Source: Pseudomonas sp. Tri1
Lineage (GTDB): Bacteria; Pseudomonadota; Gammaproteobacteria; Pseudomonadales; Pseudomonadaceae
NCBI RefSeq assembly: GCF_017968885.1
Contig: NZ_CP072913.1
Coordinates: 6,116,501-6,180,500, forward strand
DNA length: 64,000 bases
Reading direction: 5' to 3'
The translations under genes were made by a program, and so were the position numbers. How positions within the stretch are numbered: position 1 is the stretch's first letter; every line of letters begins with the position of its first letter. This document shows positions 29,724-38,558 of the stretch, in pieces. The notes under the pieces were generated by a model. It was not told the DNA's origin. It did no database searches and worked only from the letters and a program-made list of their open reading frames with translations.

Positions 29724-30242
29724 TCACGCTTCGTCGCTGAGTTTGAGCTCTACCATCAATTCATCGGCCAGGGTTTCCAGGCGCTCCTGCAGGGTGTCCA
29801 GCGACAGGGTCAACGGCACGCCCAAGATCGCTTCGGCATGGAACAGCAACTCACTGCTCATCGGTGCCGGGCGAACATGGGTCACCAGTCGCTCGACGTT
29901 TACGCCCTGCTCGCTCAACAACCGGGTAATGTCGCGCACGATGCCAGGGCGATCATTGCCCACCAGTTCCATGGCGATGGGTTTCCAGCTGCAGGATTCT
30001 TCAAGGGCGCTTTCGGCGATCAACACGCGGATACCCTGGGTCGACAGCCCCTGCAAGGCTTCGATCAGTTCTCCCTGGGACTCGGCCGGGACGCTGAGGC
30101 GCAGGATCCCGGCAAATTGCCCGGCCAGGTGCGACATGCGGCTTTCCAGCCAGTTACCGCCGTGCGCGGCGATGCAGTCGGCAATGCGCTCGACCTGCCC
30201 GGGCTGGTCCGGGGCGAAAACAGTGATGACGAGGTGGTCCAT
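29724..30242 (-). CDS. gcvR: Glycine cleavage system regulator-like ACT-domain protein
   Basis: Protein of 172 aa made of two ACT domains: MDHLVITVFAPDQPGQVERIADCIAAHGGNW from residue 1, and MELVGNDRPGIVRDITRLLSEQGVNVERL from about 91. GcvR-type proteins bind glycine and act on the activator GcvA in enterobacteria; in pseudomonads the partner is not settled. The ATG at 30242 begins directly before the first ACT domain. It converges with rarD. Confidence 0.8.
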   Translation of the reverse strand: MDHLVITVFAPDQPGQVERIADCIAAHGGNWLESRMSHLAGQFAGILRLSVPAESQGELIEALQGLSTQGIRVLIAESALEESCSWKPIAMELVGNDRPGIVRDITRLLSEQGVNVERLVTHVRPAPMSSELLFHAEAILGVPLTLSLDTLQERLETLADELMVELKLSDEA

Positions 30243-30327
30243 GGCGCAGCCCTCTTGTTGTGGAAGAAACAGTATAGGCAGGTGATCGCGAGCAGACTGT
30301 GGGCCTGAGGATTTATACCTCACCCCT

Positions 30328-30412
30328 GTGGGAGCAAAGCTTGCTCGCGATACAGGCGCCTCGATTCCAGTGGGATCGAGTTACTGTCATCGCGAGCAAG
30401 CTTTGCTCCCAC
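30328..30412. repeat. REPIN, GAGCAAAGC variant
   Basis: Inverted 24-base arms at 30328-30351 and 30389-30412 with GTGGGAGCAAAGCTTGCTCG cores, one base longer than the standard arm. Both arms carry the same change, so they changed together or were copied as a unit. Confidence 0.8.
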
Positions 30413-30779
30413 AGGATGACAACAGATACATCGTGTACAAACATCAAGATTTATCTGGAACAATCTGTTGGTTTTTTGAGAACATCCCATGCCTCGTCGT
30501 GACTGTACTGCTTTAGTCGGTCGCGGAACGACGCAATTAGTCTAATTTTCACAAGCCCAATTGATCATGTAGTATGCCGCAGCGAGCACTACATAACGTT
30601 GAAGCGATGTCTGCTTAAGGCCAGTCGCATCCCTGAAAAGCCCCGTCAGCAAGGCTTAACACCCAGCCGCCAGCGATGGCATGTACTGGTTCCGGGGTTT
30701 GTGGTTTAAATGTCCCGAGGCTTCATTGTCAAAATCGAAGAGCTGAAAAGCGAAATAGCTGAGCAGAGTGAGGCAAGCA
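30413..30779. other. Gene-free region upstream of glcB
   Basis: No convincing coding sequence. It contains an inverted repeat ATGTAGT (30567-30573) / ACTACAT (30588-30594) and the glcB ribosome-binding site. The glcB promoter should be here; I could not assign a named operator. Confidence 0.5.
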
Positions 30780-32957
30780 ATGACTGAACACGTTCAAGTC
30801 GGTGGCCTTAAGGTCGCCAAAGTCCTGTTCGACTTCGTGAATAACGAAGCCATTCCCGGAACCGGCCTCACCGCCGACGCGTTCTGGGCCGGTGCTGACA
30901 AGGTCATCCACGACCTGGCGCCGAAGAACAAAGCCCTACTCGCCAAACGCGACGATTTCCAGGCGCGGATCGACGCCTGGCACCAGGCTCGTGCCGGCCA
31001 GGCCCACGACGCCGTGGCTTACAAAGCCTTCCTGCAAGACATTGGATACCTGCTGCCAGAAGCGGCGGATTTCCAGGCCACGACGCAAAATGTCGATGAC
31101 GAAATTGCCCGCATGGCCGGCCCGCAGCTGGTGGTGCCGGTGATGAACGCCCGCTTCGCCCTCAACGCCTCGAACGCCCGTTGGGGTTCGCTGTATGACG
31201 CACTGTACGGCACCGACGCCATCAGCGAAGCCGACGGCGCGCAGAAAGGCAAAGGCTACAACAAGGTTCGCGGCGACAAGGTCATCGCCTTTGCCCGCGC
31301 CTTCCTCGACGAAGCGGCACCGCTGGCGGCCGGCTCCCATGTCGATGCCACTGGTTACAAGATCGTCGACGGCAAACTGGTAATCGCCCTCAAGGGCGGC
31401 AGCAACAGCGGCCTGCGTGACGATGCCCAACTGATTGGCTTCCAGGGCGACGCCGCGGCCCCCACCGCCGTGCTGCTGAAGCACAACGGCCTGCACTTCG
31501 AAATCCAGATCGACGCCAGCACTCCGGTTGGCCAAACCGACGCCGCCGGCGTCAAAGACATCCTGATGGAGGCCGCGCTGACCACCATCATGGACTGCGA
31601 AGACTCGGTGGCTGCCGTCGATGCCGATGACAAAGTGGTGATCTACCGCAATTGGCTCGGCCTGATGAAAGGCGACCTGGCTGAAGAAGTCGCCAAAGGC
31701 GGCCAGACCTTCACCCGCACCATGAACGCCGACCGCGTCTACACCACTGTCGACGGTTCGAGCGTGACCCTGCACGGCCGTTCGCTGTTGTTCGTACGTA
31801 ACGTCGGCCACCTGATGACCATCGACGCGATCCTGGACCAGCATGGCAACGAAGTGCCGGAAGGCATCCTCGATGGCCTGATCACCAGCCTGGCGGCGAT
31901 CCACAGCCTCAACGGCAACACGTCGCGGCGCAACAGCCGCACCGGTTCGGTGTACATCGTCAAGCCGAAGATGCACGGTCCGGAAGAAGCGGCGTTCACC
32001 AACGAGCTGTTCGGTCGCGTTGAAGACGTGCTGAACCTGCCGCGCAACACCCTCAAGGTCGGGATCATGGACGAGGAGCGCCGGACTACGGTCAACCTCA
32101 AGGCCTGCATCAAGGCCGCCAGCGAGCGCGTGGTGTTCATCAACACCGGTTTCCTCGACCGCACCGGCGACGAAATCCACACCTCCATGGAAGCCGGCCC
32201 GATGGTGCGCAAGGCTGACATGAAAGCCGAGAAGTGGATCGCCGCGTACGAAAACTGGAACGTCGACATCGGCCTGAGCACCGGCCTGCAAGGTCGCGCA
32301 CAGATCGGCAAGGGCATGTGGGCCATGCCGGACCTGATGGCGGCGATGCTCGAACAGAAAATCGCCCATCCAATGGCCGGCGCCAACACCGCGTGGGTAC
32401 CGTCGCCGACCGCTGCTGCCCTGCACGCGCTGCATTACCACAAGGTCGATGTGTTCGCTCGCCAGGCCGAACTGGCCAAGCGAGCACGCGCTTCGGTGGA
32501 CGACATCCTGACCATCCCGCTGGCCGTCAATCCGAGCTGGACGCCAGAGCAGATCAAGAATGAACTGGACAACAACGCCCAGGGCATCCTTGGCTACGTG
32601 GTGCGCTGGATCGACCAGGGCGTTGGCTGCTCCAAGGTGCCGGACATCAACGACATCGGCCTGATGGAAGACCGTGCGACGCTGCGTATCTCCAGCCAGC
32701 ACATCGCCAACTGGCTGCGCCACGGCATCGTCACCCAAGACCAAGTGATGGAAAGCCTCAAGCGCATGGCGCCGGTGGTGGACCGCCAGAATGCCAGCGA
32801 CCCGTTGTACCGTCCGCTGGCGCCGGACTTCGACAGCAACATCGCTTTCCAGGCGGCGGTCGAACTGGTGATTGAAGGCACGAAGCAGCCTAACGGCTAC
32901 ACCGAGCCGGTGCTGCACCGTCGTCGTCGCGAGTTCAAGGCCGCCAATGGTTTGTGA
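30780..32957 (+). CDS. glcB: Malate synthase G
   Basis: Condenses glyoxylate with acetyl-CoA to malate in the glyoxylate cycle and glycolate use. The protein has 725 aa, the size of isoform G. Motifs: [72 protein letters not shown] and the C-terminal [21 protein letters not shown] lies six bases before the ATG; a GTG four codons earlier is in frame but less likely. It is followed by a strong terminator. The neighbouring gcvR is oppositely oriented. Confidence 0.97.
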   Translation: MTEHVQVGGLKVAKVLFDFVNNEAIPGTGLTADAFWAGADKVIHDLAPKNKALLAKRDDFQARIDAWHQARAGQAHDAVAYKAFLQDIGYLLPEAADFQATTQNVDDEIARMAGPQLVVPVMNARFALNASNARWGSLYDALYGTDAISEADGAQKGKGYNKVRGDKVIAFARAFLDEAAPLAAGSHVDATGYKIVDGKLVIALKGGSNSGLRDDAQLIGFQGDAAAPTAVLLKHNGLHFEIQIDASTPVGQTDAAGVKDILMEAALTTIMDCEDSVAAVDADDKVVIYRNWLGLMKGDLAEEVAKGGQTFTRTMNADRVYTTVDGSSVTLHGRSLLFVRNVGHLMTIDAILDQHGNEVPEGILDGLITSLAAIHSLNGNTSRRNSRTGSVYIVKPKMHGPEEAAFTNELFGRVEDVLNLPRNTLKVGIMDEERRTTVNLKACIKAASERVVFINTGFLDRTGDEIHTSMEAGPMVRKADMKAEKWIAAYENWNVDIGLSTGLQGRAQIGKGMWAMPDLMAAMLEQKIAHPMAGANTAWVPSPTAAALHALHYHKVDVFARQAELAKRARASVDDILTIPLAVNPSWTPEQIKNELDNNAQGILGYVVRWIDQGVGCSKVPDINDIGLMEDRATLRISSQHIANWLRHGIVTQDQVMESLKRMAPVVDRQNASDPLYRPLAPDFDSNIAFQAAVELVIEGTKQPNGYTEPVLHRRRREFKAANGL

Positions 32958-32979
32958 TTGAGCGGCAGTGATGCAATGA

Positions 32980-33011
32980 AAAAAGCCCTGGTCGAAAGAT
33001 CAGGGCTTTTT
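32980..33011 (+). terminator. Intrinsic terminator after glcB
   Basis: AAAAAGCCCTG / CAGGGCTTTTT extended by GTC-GAAA-GAT to about 14 paired bases with a GAAA tetraloop and a T-run. Confidence 0.9.
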
Positions 33012-33053
33012 CATTACAAGTGAAGGTATTTGCCAAGCACTGCTTTTGTTTTT

Positions 33054-33194
33054 GTGGCGGGGGATCTATCCCCGCTGGCTGCGCAGCAACCTAAAAGAGC
33101 TGAACTCAGTCAATCTGACACACCGAGCCGGTAGCTTCAGGGTTGCAACGCAACCCAGCGGGGGGGGCGACGTTTCGATAAACCCCCTCGCCAC
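33054..33194. repeat. Long imperfect inverted repeat (GTGGCG...CGCCAC family)
   Basis: Outer ends GTGGCGGGGGAT and CCCCCTCGCCAC with nested pairs CCCCGCTGG / CCAGCGGGG and GGTTGC / GCAACC. It is a different family from the REPINs; outer-end fragments recur near 41100, 53895 and 54112. It fills the gap between glcB and the response-regulator gene. Confidence 0.65.
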
Positions 33195-33218
33195 TAGGCC
33201 CCGATTCGGCAAGTGATT

Positions 33219-33665
33219 TTAGAGATCCACCCCCAACTCATGCTTGACCAAGCCCAGCAACTTTTCGGTATCGATAGGCTTGAGCAAGAAATCCACCACG
33301 CTCAGGTGCATGGCTTCGATGGCGTCCTTCACGTCGGCGTCGCCGGACACGATGATGATCGGCAGCGCTGCCCGCTCCGACTCGCGTACCAGGCGAACCA
33401 GTTCAAGGCCATCGACGTTACCCATGCGCAGATCGGTGATCAGCAGCCCTATCGACGGCTTGGTTTCCAGCATCTTGAGTGCCGTCTCGCCACTGGCCGC
33501 GGTCATGCAGTGAATCCCGTCCAGCGCCAGAATCTCCGACAGCAACTCGCGAGCGTCCTTGTCGTCATCGACGATCAAGACGCGCTGCGGCGGCAGGTCA
33601 GGTTCCAGCATGACGGCACTCAGCGCCTCGCGCTCGTCGTCACTCAAAATATCGTGGTCGGACAT
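33219..33665 (-). CDS. Single-domain response regulator (CheY-like)
   Basis: Receiver-domain protein of 148 aa. After a 26-residue leader the REC domain has the acidic pocket VDDD (33-35), the phospho-acceptor Asp78 in LLITDLRMGNVDGLEL, IIVSGDADV with the Ser/Thr position and the lysine in FLLKPID. There is no output domain, so it acts by protein contact or phosphotransfer. It is divergent from the cNMP/CBS/DUF294 gene, which suggests common regulation. The cognate kinase is not in the window. Confidence 0.88.
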   Translation of the reverse strand: MSDHDILSDDEREALSAVMLEPDLPPQRVLIVDDDKDARELLSEILALDGIHCMTAASGETALKMLETKPSIGLLITDLRMGNVDGLELVRLVRESERAALPIIIVSGDADVKDAIEAMHLSVVDFLLKPIDTEKLLGLVKHELGVDL

Positions 33666-33923
33666 GATGCTCTCTAAGTTCTTTAAATCGATCCCCTGGC
33701 ACAGTGGTCAGACATCGTTCGGCAGCGCTTCAATGTGCACTTCGTCGGATTTTTTTCCAAGAATATTTAATGAAGATTTCTCTGACACCTGGCCTGGGAT
33801 TTTTCCGTAAGTTCGGCCCCTATTCGGCGACCTAGACTTACGTCCAATGGGCACCCCACGCTGAGGGGCCGACCATGGAGAACAGTTCCGACCACAACAA
33901 TTCGAAAAAGCTGCGTAACAGTT
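33666..33923. promoter_or_regulatory. Divergent promoter region
   Basis: The 258 bases between the response regulator and the DUF294 gene hold no supported gene. The first half is A+T-rich (around 33745-33785) and likely carries promoters. A 196-codon frame starting at 33875 is out of phase with the domain-bearing protein and is taken as a shadow. Confidence 0.5.
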
Positions 33924-35858
33924 ATGAAAAAAGCGGACGCTTTCATCCAGGCAGGGAAAACCGCGGTGTTGCAAAACATCCAGGGGACACTGCAGTTTCT
34001 CCAGCGTTTCCCTCCGTTCAATCAAATGGAAAATGCCCACCTGGCCTACCTGGTGGAGCAATGCCTGCTGCGTTTTTATGCGCCCGGCGAAAGCATCATC
34101 AAACCGGCCGACGGGCCAGTGGAGCACTTTTACATCGTCAAGCAGGGCCGGGTGGTGGGCGAACGTCCGCATACGGCCAAGGGCGGGACCGAGACCACCT
34201 TCGAAATCACCACCGGCGAATGTTTCCCCCTTGCTGCGCTGCTGGGCGAGCGGGCCACCCGTACCGAGCACCGGGCCGGCGAAGACACGTTCTGCCTGCA
34301 ATTGAACAAGCAGGCCTTCATCAAGCTGTTCGCCCTGTCCGGCCCGTTTCGCGACTTCGCCCTGCGCGGAGTGAGCAGCCTGCTCGACCAGGTCAACCAG
34401 CAGGTCCAGCAAAAGTCCGCGCAAACCCTGGGCACGCAATACTCCCTCAATACACGCTTGGGTGAACTGGCGATGCGTCATCCGGTGAGTTGCAGCCCGG
34501 ACACACCGCTGCGCGAAGGCGTGAAGTTGATGCACGAGCAACAGGTTGGCAGCATCGTGGTGGTGAATGAGCACAAAGCCCCGCTGGGGATTTTCACTCT
34601 GCGCGACCTCAGGCATGTAGTGGCCGACGGTTCTGGGGACTTTTCCCAGCCCATCGCGGCGCACATGACCCAGACACCTTTTTACCTCTCGCCGGACCAC
34701 AGCGCCTTCGACGCCGCCATCGCCATGACCGAACGGCACATCGCCCATGTCTGCCTGGTCAAGGATCAGCGCCTGTGTGGCGTGGTGTCGGAGCGCGATC
34801 TGTTTTCCCTGCAACGGGTTGACCTGGTGCACCTGGCCCGGACCATTCGCAGCGCACCAAAAGTGGAAAACCTGGTGGCCCTGCGCGGCGAAATCGGCCA
34901 ACTGGTGGAGCGCATGCTGGCCCACGGCGCGTCGTCGACCCAGATCACCCACATCATCACCCTGCTCAACGACCACACCGTGTGCCGGGTCATCGAGTTG
35001 ACCCTGGCCGACAAGGGCGACCCGGGCGTTGCGTTCAGTTGGTTGTGCTTTGGCAGTGAAGGCCGGCGCGAGCAGACCCTGCACACCGACCAGGACAACG
35101 GCATTCTGTTCGAAGCGCGGGACGCGGCCCATGCGGCGCAGATCCGCGGGTTGCTGCTGCCCATCGCCCAGCAGATCAACCAGAGCCTGGCCTTGTGTGG
35201 CTTCACCTTGTGCAAGGGCAACATCATGGCCAGCAACCCCGAGCTGTGCCTGTCCCGCGCCGAATGGGCCCGGCGCTTTGCGGCATTCATTCGTGAAGCC
35301 ACACCGGAAAACCTGCTGGGTTCGAGCATCTATTTCGACTTGCGGGTGGTCTGGGGCGATGAGCAGGGCTGCGAACAACTGCGCCAACAGGTGCTTGCAC
35401 AAGTAGCCGATAACCGTTTGTTCCAGCGCATGCTGGCCGAGAACGCGCTGCGCCATCGCCCGCCGGTGGGACGCTTCAGGGATTTCGTTCTGAGCCGCAA
35501 GAATGGTGAAAAAGCGACCCTCGACTTGAAGGTGCAGGGCCTCACGCCCTTCGTCGACGGCGCCCGTTTGCTCGCGCTGGCCAATGGCATCGAAGCCATC
35601 AATACTTTGGAGCGCTTGCGGCAACTGGTCGTCAAGGAAGTGATCGAACCGCTCGATGGCGCGGCTTATGAAGAGGCCTACCACTTCATCCAGCAGACCC
35701 GCATGCAACAACATCAATTGCAAACCCGCGAGAACCTGCCCTATTCCAATCGTGTCGACCCTGACAGCCTCAATCACCTGGACCGGCGTATCCTGCGCGA
35801 ATCCCTGCGCCAGGCCCAACGCCTGCAAAGCAGCCTGGCGGTGAGGTACCAGTTGTGA
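33924..35858 (+). CDS. cNMP-binding / CBS / DUF294 nucleotidyltransferase-like signalling protein
   Basis: Protein of 644 aa with a cyclic-nucleotide-binding-like domain (about 20-140, with FYIVKQGRVV and TTGECFPLAALLGE), two CBS motifs (about 180-290, with MHEQQVGSIVVVNE and AHVCLVKDQRLCGVVSERDL) and a DUF294 putative nucleotidyltransferase domain whose GSEGRREQTLHTDQDNG lies near 376-392, followed by the DUF294 C-terminal domain. It is expected to sense nucleotides; the substrate is unknown. The stop overlaps the exonuclease start (GTGA), so the two are coupled, a pairing common in proteobacteria, often near acetate genes. Confidence 0.88.
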   Translation: MKKADAFIQAGKTAVLQNIQGTLQFLQRFPPFNQMENAHLAYLVEQCLLRFYAPGESIIKPADGPVEHFYIVKQGRVVGERPHTAKGGTETTFEITTGECFPLAALLGERATRTEHRAGEDTFCLQLNKQAFIKLFALSGPFRDFALRGVSSLLDQVNQQVQQKSAQTLGTQYSLNTRLGELAMRHPVSCSPDTPLREGVKLMHEQQVGSIVVVNEHKAPLGIFTLRDLRHVVADGSGDFSQPIAAHMTQTPFYLSPDHSAFDAAIAMTERHIAHVCLVKDQRLCGVVSERDLFSLQRVDLVHLARTIRSAPKVENLVALRGEIGQLVERMLAHGASSTQITHIITLLNDHTVCRVIELTLADKGDPGVAFSWLCFGSEGRREQTLHTDQDNGILFEARDAAHAAQIRGLLLPIAQQINQSLALCGFTLCKGNIMASNPELCLSRAEWARRFAAFIREATPENLLGSSIYFDLRVVWGDEQGCEQLRQQVLAQVADNRLFQRMLAENALRHRPPVGRFRDFVLSRKNGEKATLDLKVQGLTPFVDGARLLALANGIEAINTLERLRQLVVKEVIEPLDGAAYEEAYHFIQQTRMQQHQLQTRENLPYSNRVDPDSLNHLDRRILRESLRQAQRLQSSLAVRYQL

Positions 35859-36562
35859 GCATTTTTTCCTGGCTACGCCCGGCCCAGCCGATGTTGCCGC
35901 CGATGTTGCAGCAGCGCCTGGAACGCCTGCCCGCCCCCTCGCCACTGGATGAACGCAGTTTGCGGGAACAGCGCTGGGTGGTGCTGGACCTGGAAACCAC
36001 CGGCTTGAACCTGAACAAGGACCAGGTGCTGTCCATCGGTGCAGTGGTGATCGAAGACGGCGCTATCGATTTCAGCCAGCAGTTCGAACGCACCTTGCAA
36101 TGCGACAAGCAGAAGCTCGGGCCGAGCGTGTTGATCCACGGCCTGGCGCCCAGCGCCATTGCCGCCGGCAGCGACCCGGCCGAGGCGCTGCTGACGTTCA
36201 TGGAATTCGTCGGCGACAGTCCGCTGCTGGCCTTTCATGCGCCATTCGACTCCCACATGCTCGGGCGGGCCTTGAAGGATTACCTGGGGTATCGCTTGCA
36301 GCATGCGTTCCTGGACGTGGCCGACCTGGCGCCGATGCTTTGCCCCCAGGCCAATCTGCGCAAGGCCGGCCTGGATGAGTGGATCGACTGGTTCAAGCTG
36401 CAAGTCTTCGACCGCCACAACGCCAGTGCCGACGCCTTGGCCACCGCCGAACTGGCGTTGATCCTGTTCAGCCGTGCCCGCCAACAGCAGATCCAGAGCC
36501 CGCTTGACCTGCAACAGCGGTTGGGCCAGTGGAAACGGCGGCAGCAGGCACCTTCGCTTTAG
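35855..36562 (+). CDS. DEDDh 3'-5' exonuclease (DnaQ-like)
   Basis: Protein of 235 aa with the epsilon-type exonuclease fold. Catalytic residues: Asp45 and Glu47 in VVLDLETTGL, Asp132 in FHAPFD, and His188 with Asp193 in HNASADALATAEL. The start is GTG overlapping the upstream stop; GAGG lies eight bases before it. Because it is translationally coupled to the cNMP/CBS/DUF294 protein it is more likely a signalling or nucleotide-clearing enzyme than the replicative proofreading subunit. Confidence 0.88.
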   Translation: MSIFSWLRPAQPMLPPMLQQRLERLPAPSPLDERSLREQRWVVLDLETTGLNLNKDQVLSIGAVVIEDGAIDFSQQFERTLQCDKQKLGPSVLIHGLAPSAIAAGSDPAEALLTFMEFVGDSPLLAFHAPFDSHMLGRALKDYLGYRLQHAFLDVADLAPMLCPQANLRKAGLDEWIDWFKLQVFDRHNASADALATAELALILFSRARQQQIQSPLDLQQRLGQWKRRQQAPSL

Positions 36563-36588
36563 AAGACTTGAGAACACAAAGCCCTCCT

Positions 36589-36675
36589 GCGGGAGCGAGC
36601 TTGCTCGCGATAGCGGTGAATCAGTGGCATTGATGTTGATTGATACTCCGCTATCGCGAGCAAGCTCGCTCCCAC
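36589..36675. repeat. REPIN
   Basis: Inverted REP arms at 36589-36611 (GCGGGAGCGAGC variant) and 36653-36675, between the exonuclease and the sigma-factor gene. Confidence 0.85.
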
Positions 36676-36762
36676 ATGGGGCTGCGTTGCTTGTCACACT
36701 CCCCCGCCACGGCTGCTCCGACCAGTGCCAATTGCTTTCTTTCCCTCGCCTCTGCCACAATC

Positions 36763-36781
36763 GCGAACAATTCTCGTTACT
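36763..36781. promoter_or_regulatory. Possible Fur box upstream of the ECF sigma gene
   Basis: GCGAACAATTCTCGTTACT matches the 19-bp Fur consensus at about ten positions by eye, with a GAGAATTGTTC core on the minus strand. It lies 21 bases before the GTG start, where a Fur site controlling a FecI-type sigma gene is expected. Confidence 0.45.
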
Positions 36782-36801
36782 TAAAACGTCGGTGATGCTC
36801 C

Positions 36802-37320
36802 GTGTCGTCAGTCCCTAGCCCTCACAGCGATCTGGTTGGTGCGTTATACCGTGACCATCGCGGTTGGCTATTGGCATGGTTGCGACGCAATGTCGCCTGT
36901 GCGCAACGGGCCGAGGACTTGAGCCAGGACACCTTCGTGCGCCTGCTGGGCCGGGAGGAGCTCAAAGCGCCCCGCGAGCCCCGGGCGTTCCTGGTGGCAA
37001 TCGCCAAGGGGTTGCTGTTCGATTATTTCCGGCGTGCGGCGTTGGAGCAGGCTTACCTCAGCGAGCTGATGCTGATTCCCGAAGCCGAACAGCCATCCGT
37101 GGAAGAACAGCAGATCATCCTCGAAGACCTCAAGCATATCGATCGCCTGCTCGGCCAACTGTCGAGCAAAGCCCGCGCGGCGTTCCTGTATAACCGCCTC
37201 GACGGCCTCGGCCACGCCGAAATCGCCGAGCGCCTGGGGGTTTCGGTGCCACGGGTACGGCAGTATCTGGCCCAGGGCATTCGGCAGTGCTATATCGCGC
37301 TTTACGGTGAGCCAACATGA
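36802..37320 (+). CDS. fiuI: FecI-type ECF sigma factor
   Basis: Sigma-70 family factor, 172 aa, with region 2 (LYRDHRGWLLAWLRRNVACAQRAEDLSQDTFVRLL) and region 4 (LLGQLSSKARAAFLYNRLDGLGHAEIAERLGVSVPRVRQYLAQGIRQ). It should direct transcription of the downstream TonB receptor gene on a signal passed by the FecR-like protein. GTG start at 36802; the stop overlaps the FecR gene by 4 bases. The name follows the P. aeruginosa fiuI-fiuR-fiuA locus, which lies near creBCD and glcB as here; the symbol is a synteny inference. Confidence 0.8.
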   Translation: MSSVPSPHSDLVGALYRDHRGWLLAWLRRNVACAQRAEDLSQDTFVRLLGREELKAPREPRAFLVAIAKGLLFDYFRRAALEQAYLSELMLIPEAEQPSVEEQQIILEDLKHIDRLLGQLSSKARAAFLYNRLDGLGHAEIAERLGVSVPRVRQYLAQGIRQCYIALYGEPT

Positions 37321-38297
37321 GCCCGGCCCATTGCAAACCGGTCTCGGCCAGCGTGCTGGATGCGGCCATAGCCTGGCAGTTATCGCTGGACTCAGGCAGC
37401 GGCAGCGCCCAGGAGCGCGAAGCCTTCGCCCGCTGGCATGCTGCGGACGAAGAACATGCCCGGGCCTGGCGGCAGTTGGGCATGCTCGACCAGCGTTTCA
37501 GCGTTGCCAGTGGACCGGCGAGGGCCGCGTTGCTGCAATCACGGGTGAGCATTCGCCGCCGGGTCCGCAAAGTGGGCAGCGGCCTGGCCAGTCTTGTCGC
37601 GGTCATCGGCCTGGCGCTGTTTGCCGGGGAGCGTTACCTGCCGCTGGATTACTGGCTGGCCGACCAACGTACCGCCACTGGCGAGCAACGCACCCTGCGC
37701 CTGGCAGACGGCACGCTGGTCAACCTCAACACCCACAGTGCACTGGACGTGCGTTTCGATGACAAGCAGCGCCGCATCGTCCTGCAGGAAGGCGAGATCC
37801 TGGTGGAAACCGGTCACAACGACCCGCGCCCGTTTATCGTCGAGACCCGCGAAGGCAGCATGCGCGCCCTCGGCACCCGGTTCCTGGTCAAGCGCGAGGA
37901 CCAAGGCACGCGCCTGAGCGTGTTGAAATCCGCGGTTGCGGCGCATCCACAGGCAACGGATGTCGAACAGATCCTGCGCGAAGGCCAGCAGGTGCTGATG
38001 CGCCGCGACGGTCTCGGGCCGACGATGGCCCTGAGCCCCGGCGCCGATGCCTGGACTCGCGGCATGCTGGTGGTGGACAACGCCCGCCTCGAAGATCTGG
38101 TCCATGAACTGGGGCGCTACCGGCACGGCTATTTGGGCGTAGAGCCACAGGTGGCGGACCTGCGCATCACCGGCAGCTTTCCGTTGCATGACACCGACCT
38201 GGCCCTGACCGCGCTGCTGCCGACCTTGCCGGTGCAGGTCGAACATCACACGCGGTGGTGGGTGGTGGTGGGCGCGCGGACCGATACCAAGCCTTGA
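37317..38297 (+). CDS. fiuR: FecR-type transmembrane sigma regulator
   Basis: Anti-sigma/activator of 326 aa. The N-terminal cytoplasmic domain has AIAWQLSLDSG, EREAFARWHAADEEHARAW (DUF4880); one membrane helix at about 88-105 (GLASLVAVIGLALFAG); then the periplasmic FecR domain with GEQRTLRLADGTLVNLNTHSALDV and RALGTRFLVKR, and a C-terminal STN-like end (LGVEPQVADLRITGSFPLHD) that should meet the receptor's signalling domain. It is translationally coupled to the sigma gene. Confidence 0.85.
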   Translation: MSPAHCKPVSASVLDAAIAWQLSLDSGSGSAQEREAFARWHAADEEHARAWRQLGMLDQRFSVASGPARAALLQSRVSIRRRVRKVGSGLASLVAVIGLALFAGERYLPLDYWLADQRTATGEQRTLRLADGTLVNLNTHSALDVRFDDKQRRIVLQEGEILVETGHNDPRPFIVETREGSMRALGTRFLVKREDQGTRLSVLKSAVAAHPQATDVEQILREGQQVLMRRDGLGPTMALSPGADAWTRGMLVVDNARLEDLVHELGRYRHGYLGVEPQVADLRITGSFPLHDTDLALTALLPTLPVQVEHHTRWWVVVGARTDTKP

Positions 38298-38322
38298 GGA
38301 ACCTCGTGTCAGTGATGACGCC

Positions 38323-38413
38323 ATCGCGAGCAAGCTCGCTCTCACAGTAGAGCGCGGCGTACACAAGGCGGGGTTCACTGAAGATCAAATGTGCGAGCGA
38401 GCTTGCTCGCGAT
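38323..38413. repeat. REPIN
   Basis: Inverted REP arms at 38323-38345 (GCTCTCAC variant) and 38391-38413 (GTGCGAGCGAGC variant), between the FecR-type gene and the receptor. Confidence 0.8.
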
Positions 38414-38558
38414 GGGACCAACCGCCTCAGCACAAAAACCAGGCTGGACTACCCGCCAGAAAACTGAATCTAAATTATTTTCATCCAGCCTCTATCACTT
38501 TTCAATTTTCATCCGGCACTCAGGCAATTGAGAAATATTTCCATTCAGGAGCCGCCGT

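Noticed and set aside
30936..32918. 660-codon minus-strand frame opposite glcB
   Set aside because: Antisense shadow of a strongly supported malate synthase gene, rich in His/Val as expected from GC-skewed codons.
33875..34465. 196-codon frame overlapping the start of the DUF294 gene
   Set aside because: It is out of phase with the domain-bearing frame and loses protein-like character after about 30 codons.
33708..35945. 745-codon minus-strand frame opposite the DUF294 gene
   Set aside because: No recognisable domain; the opposite strand shows cNMP, CBS and DUF294 motifs and is coupled to the exonuclease.
38440..38558. PvdS/FpvI-type iron-starvation box before the TonB receptor
   Set aside because: A TAAAT is present near 38472, but the expected CGT at the correct spacing is missing.
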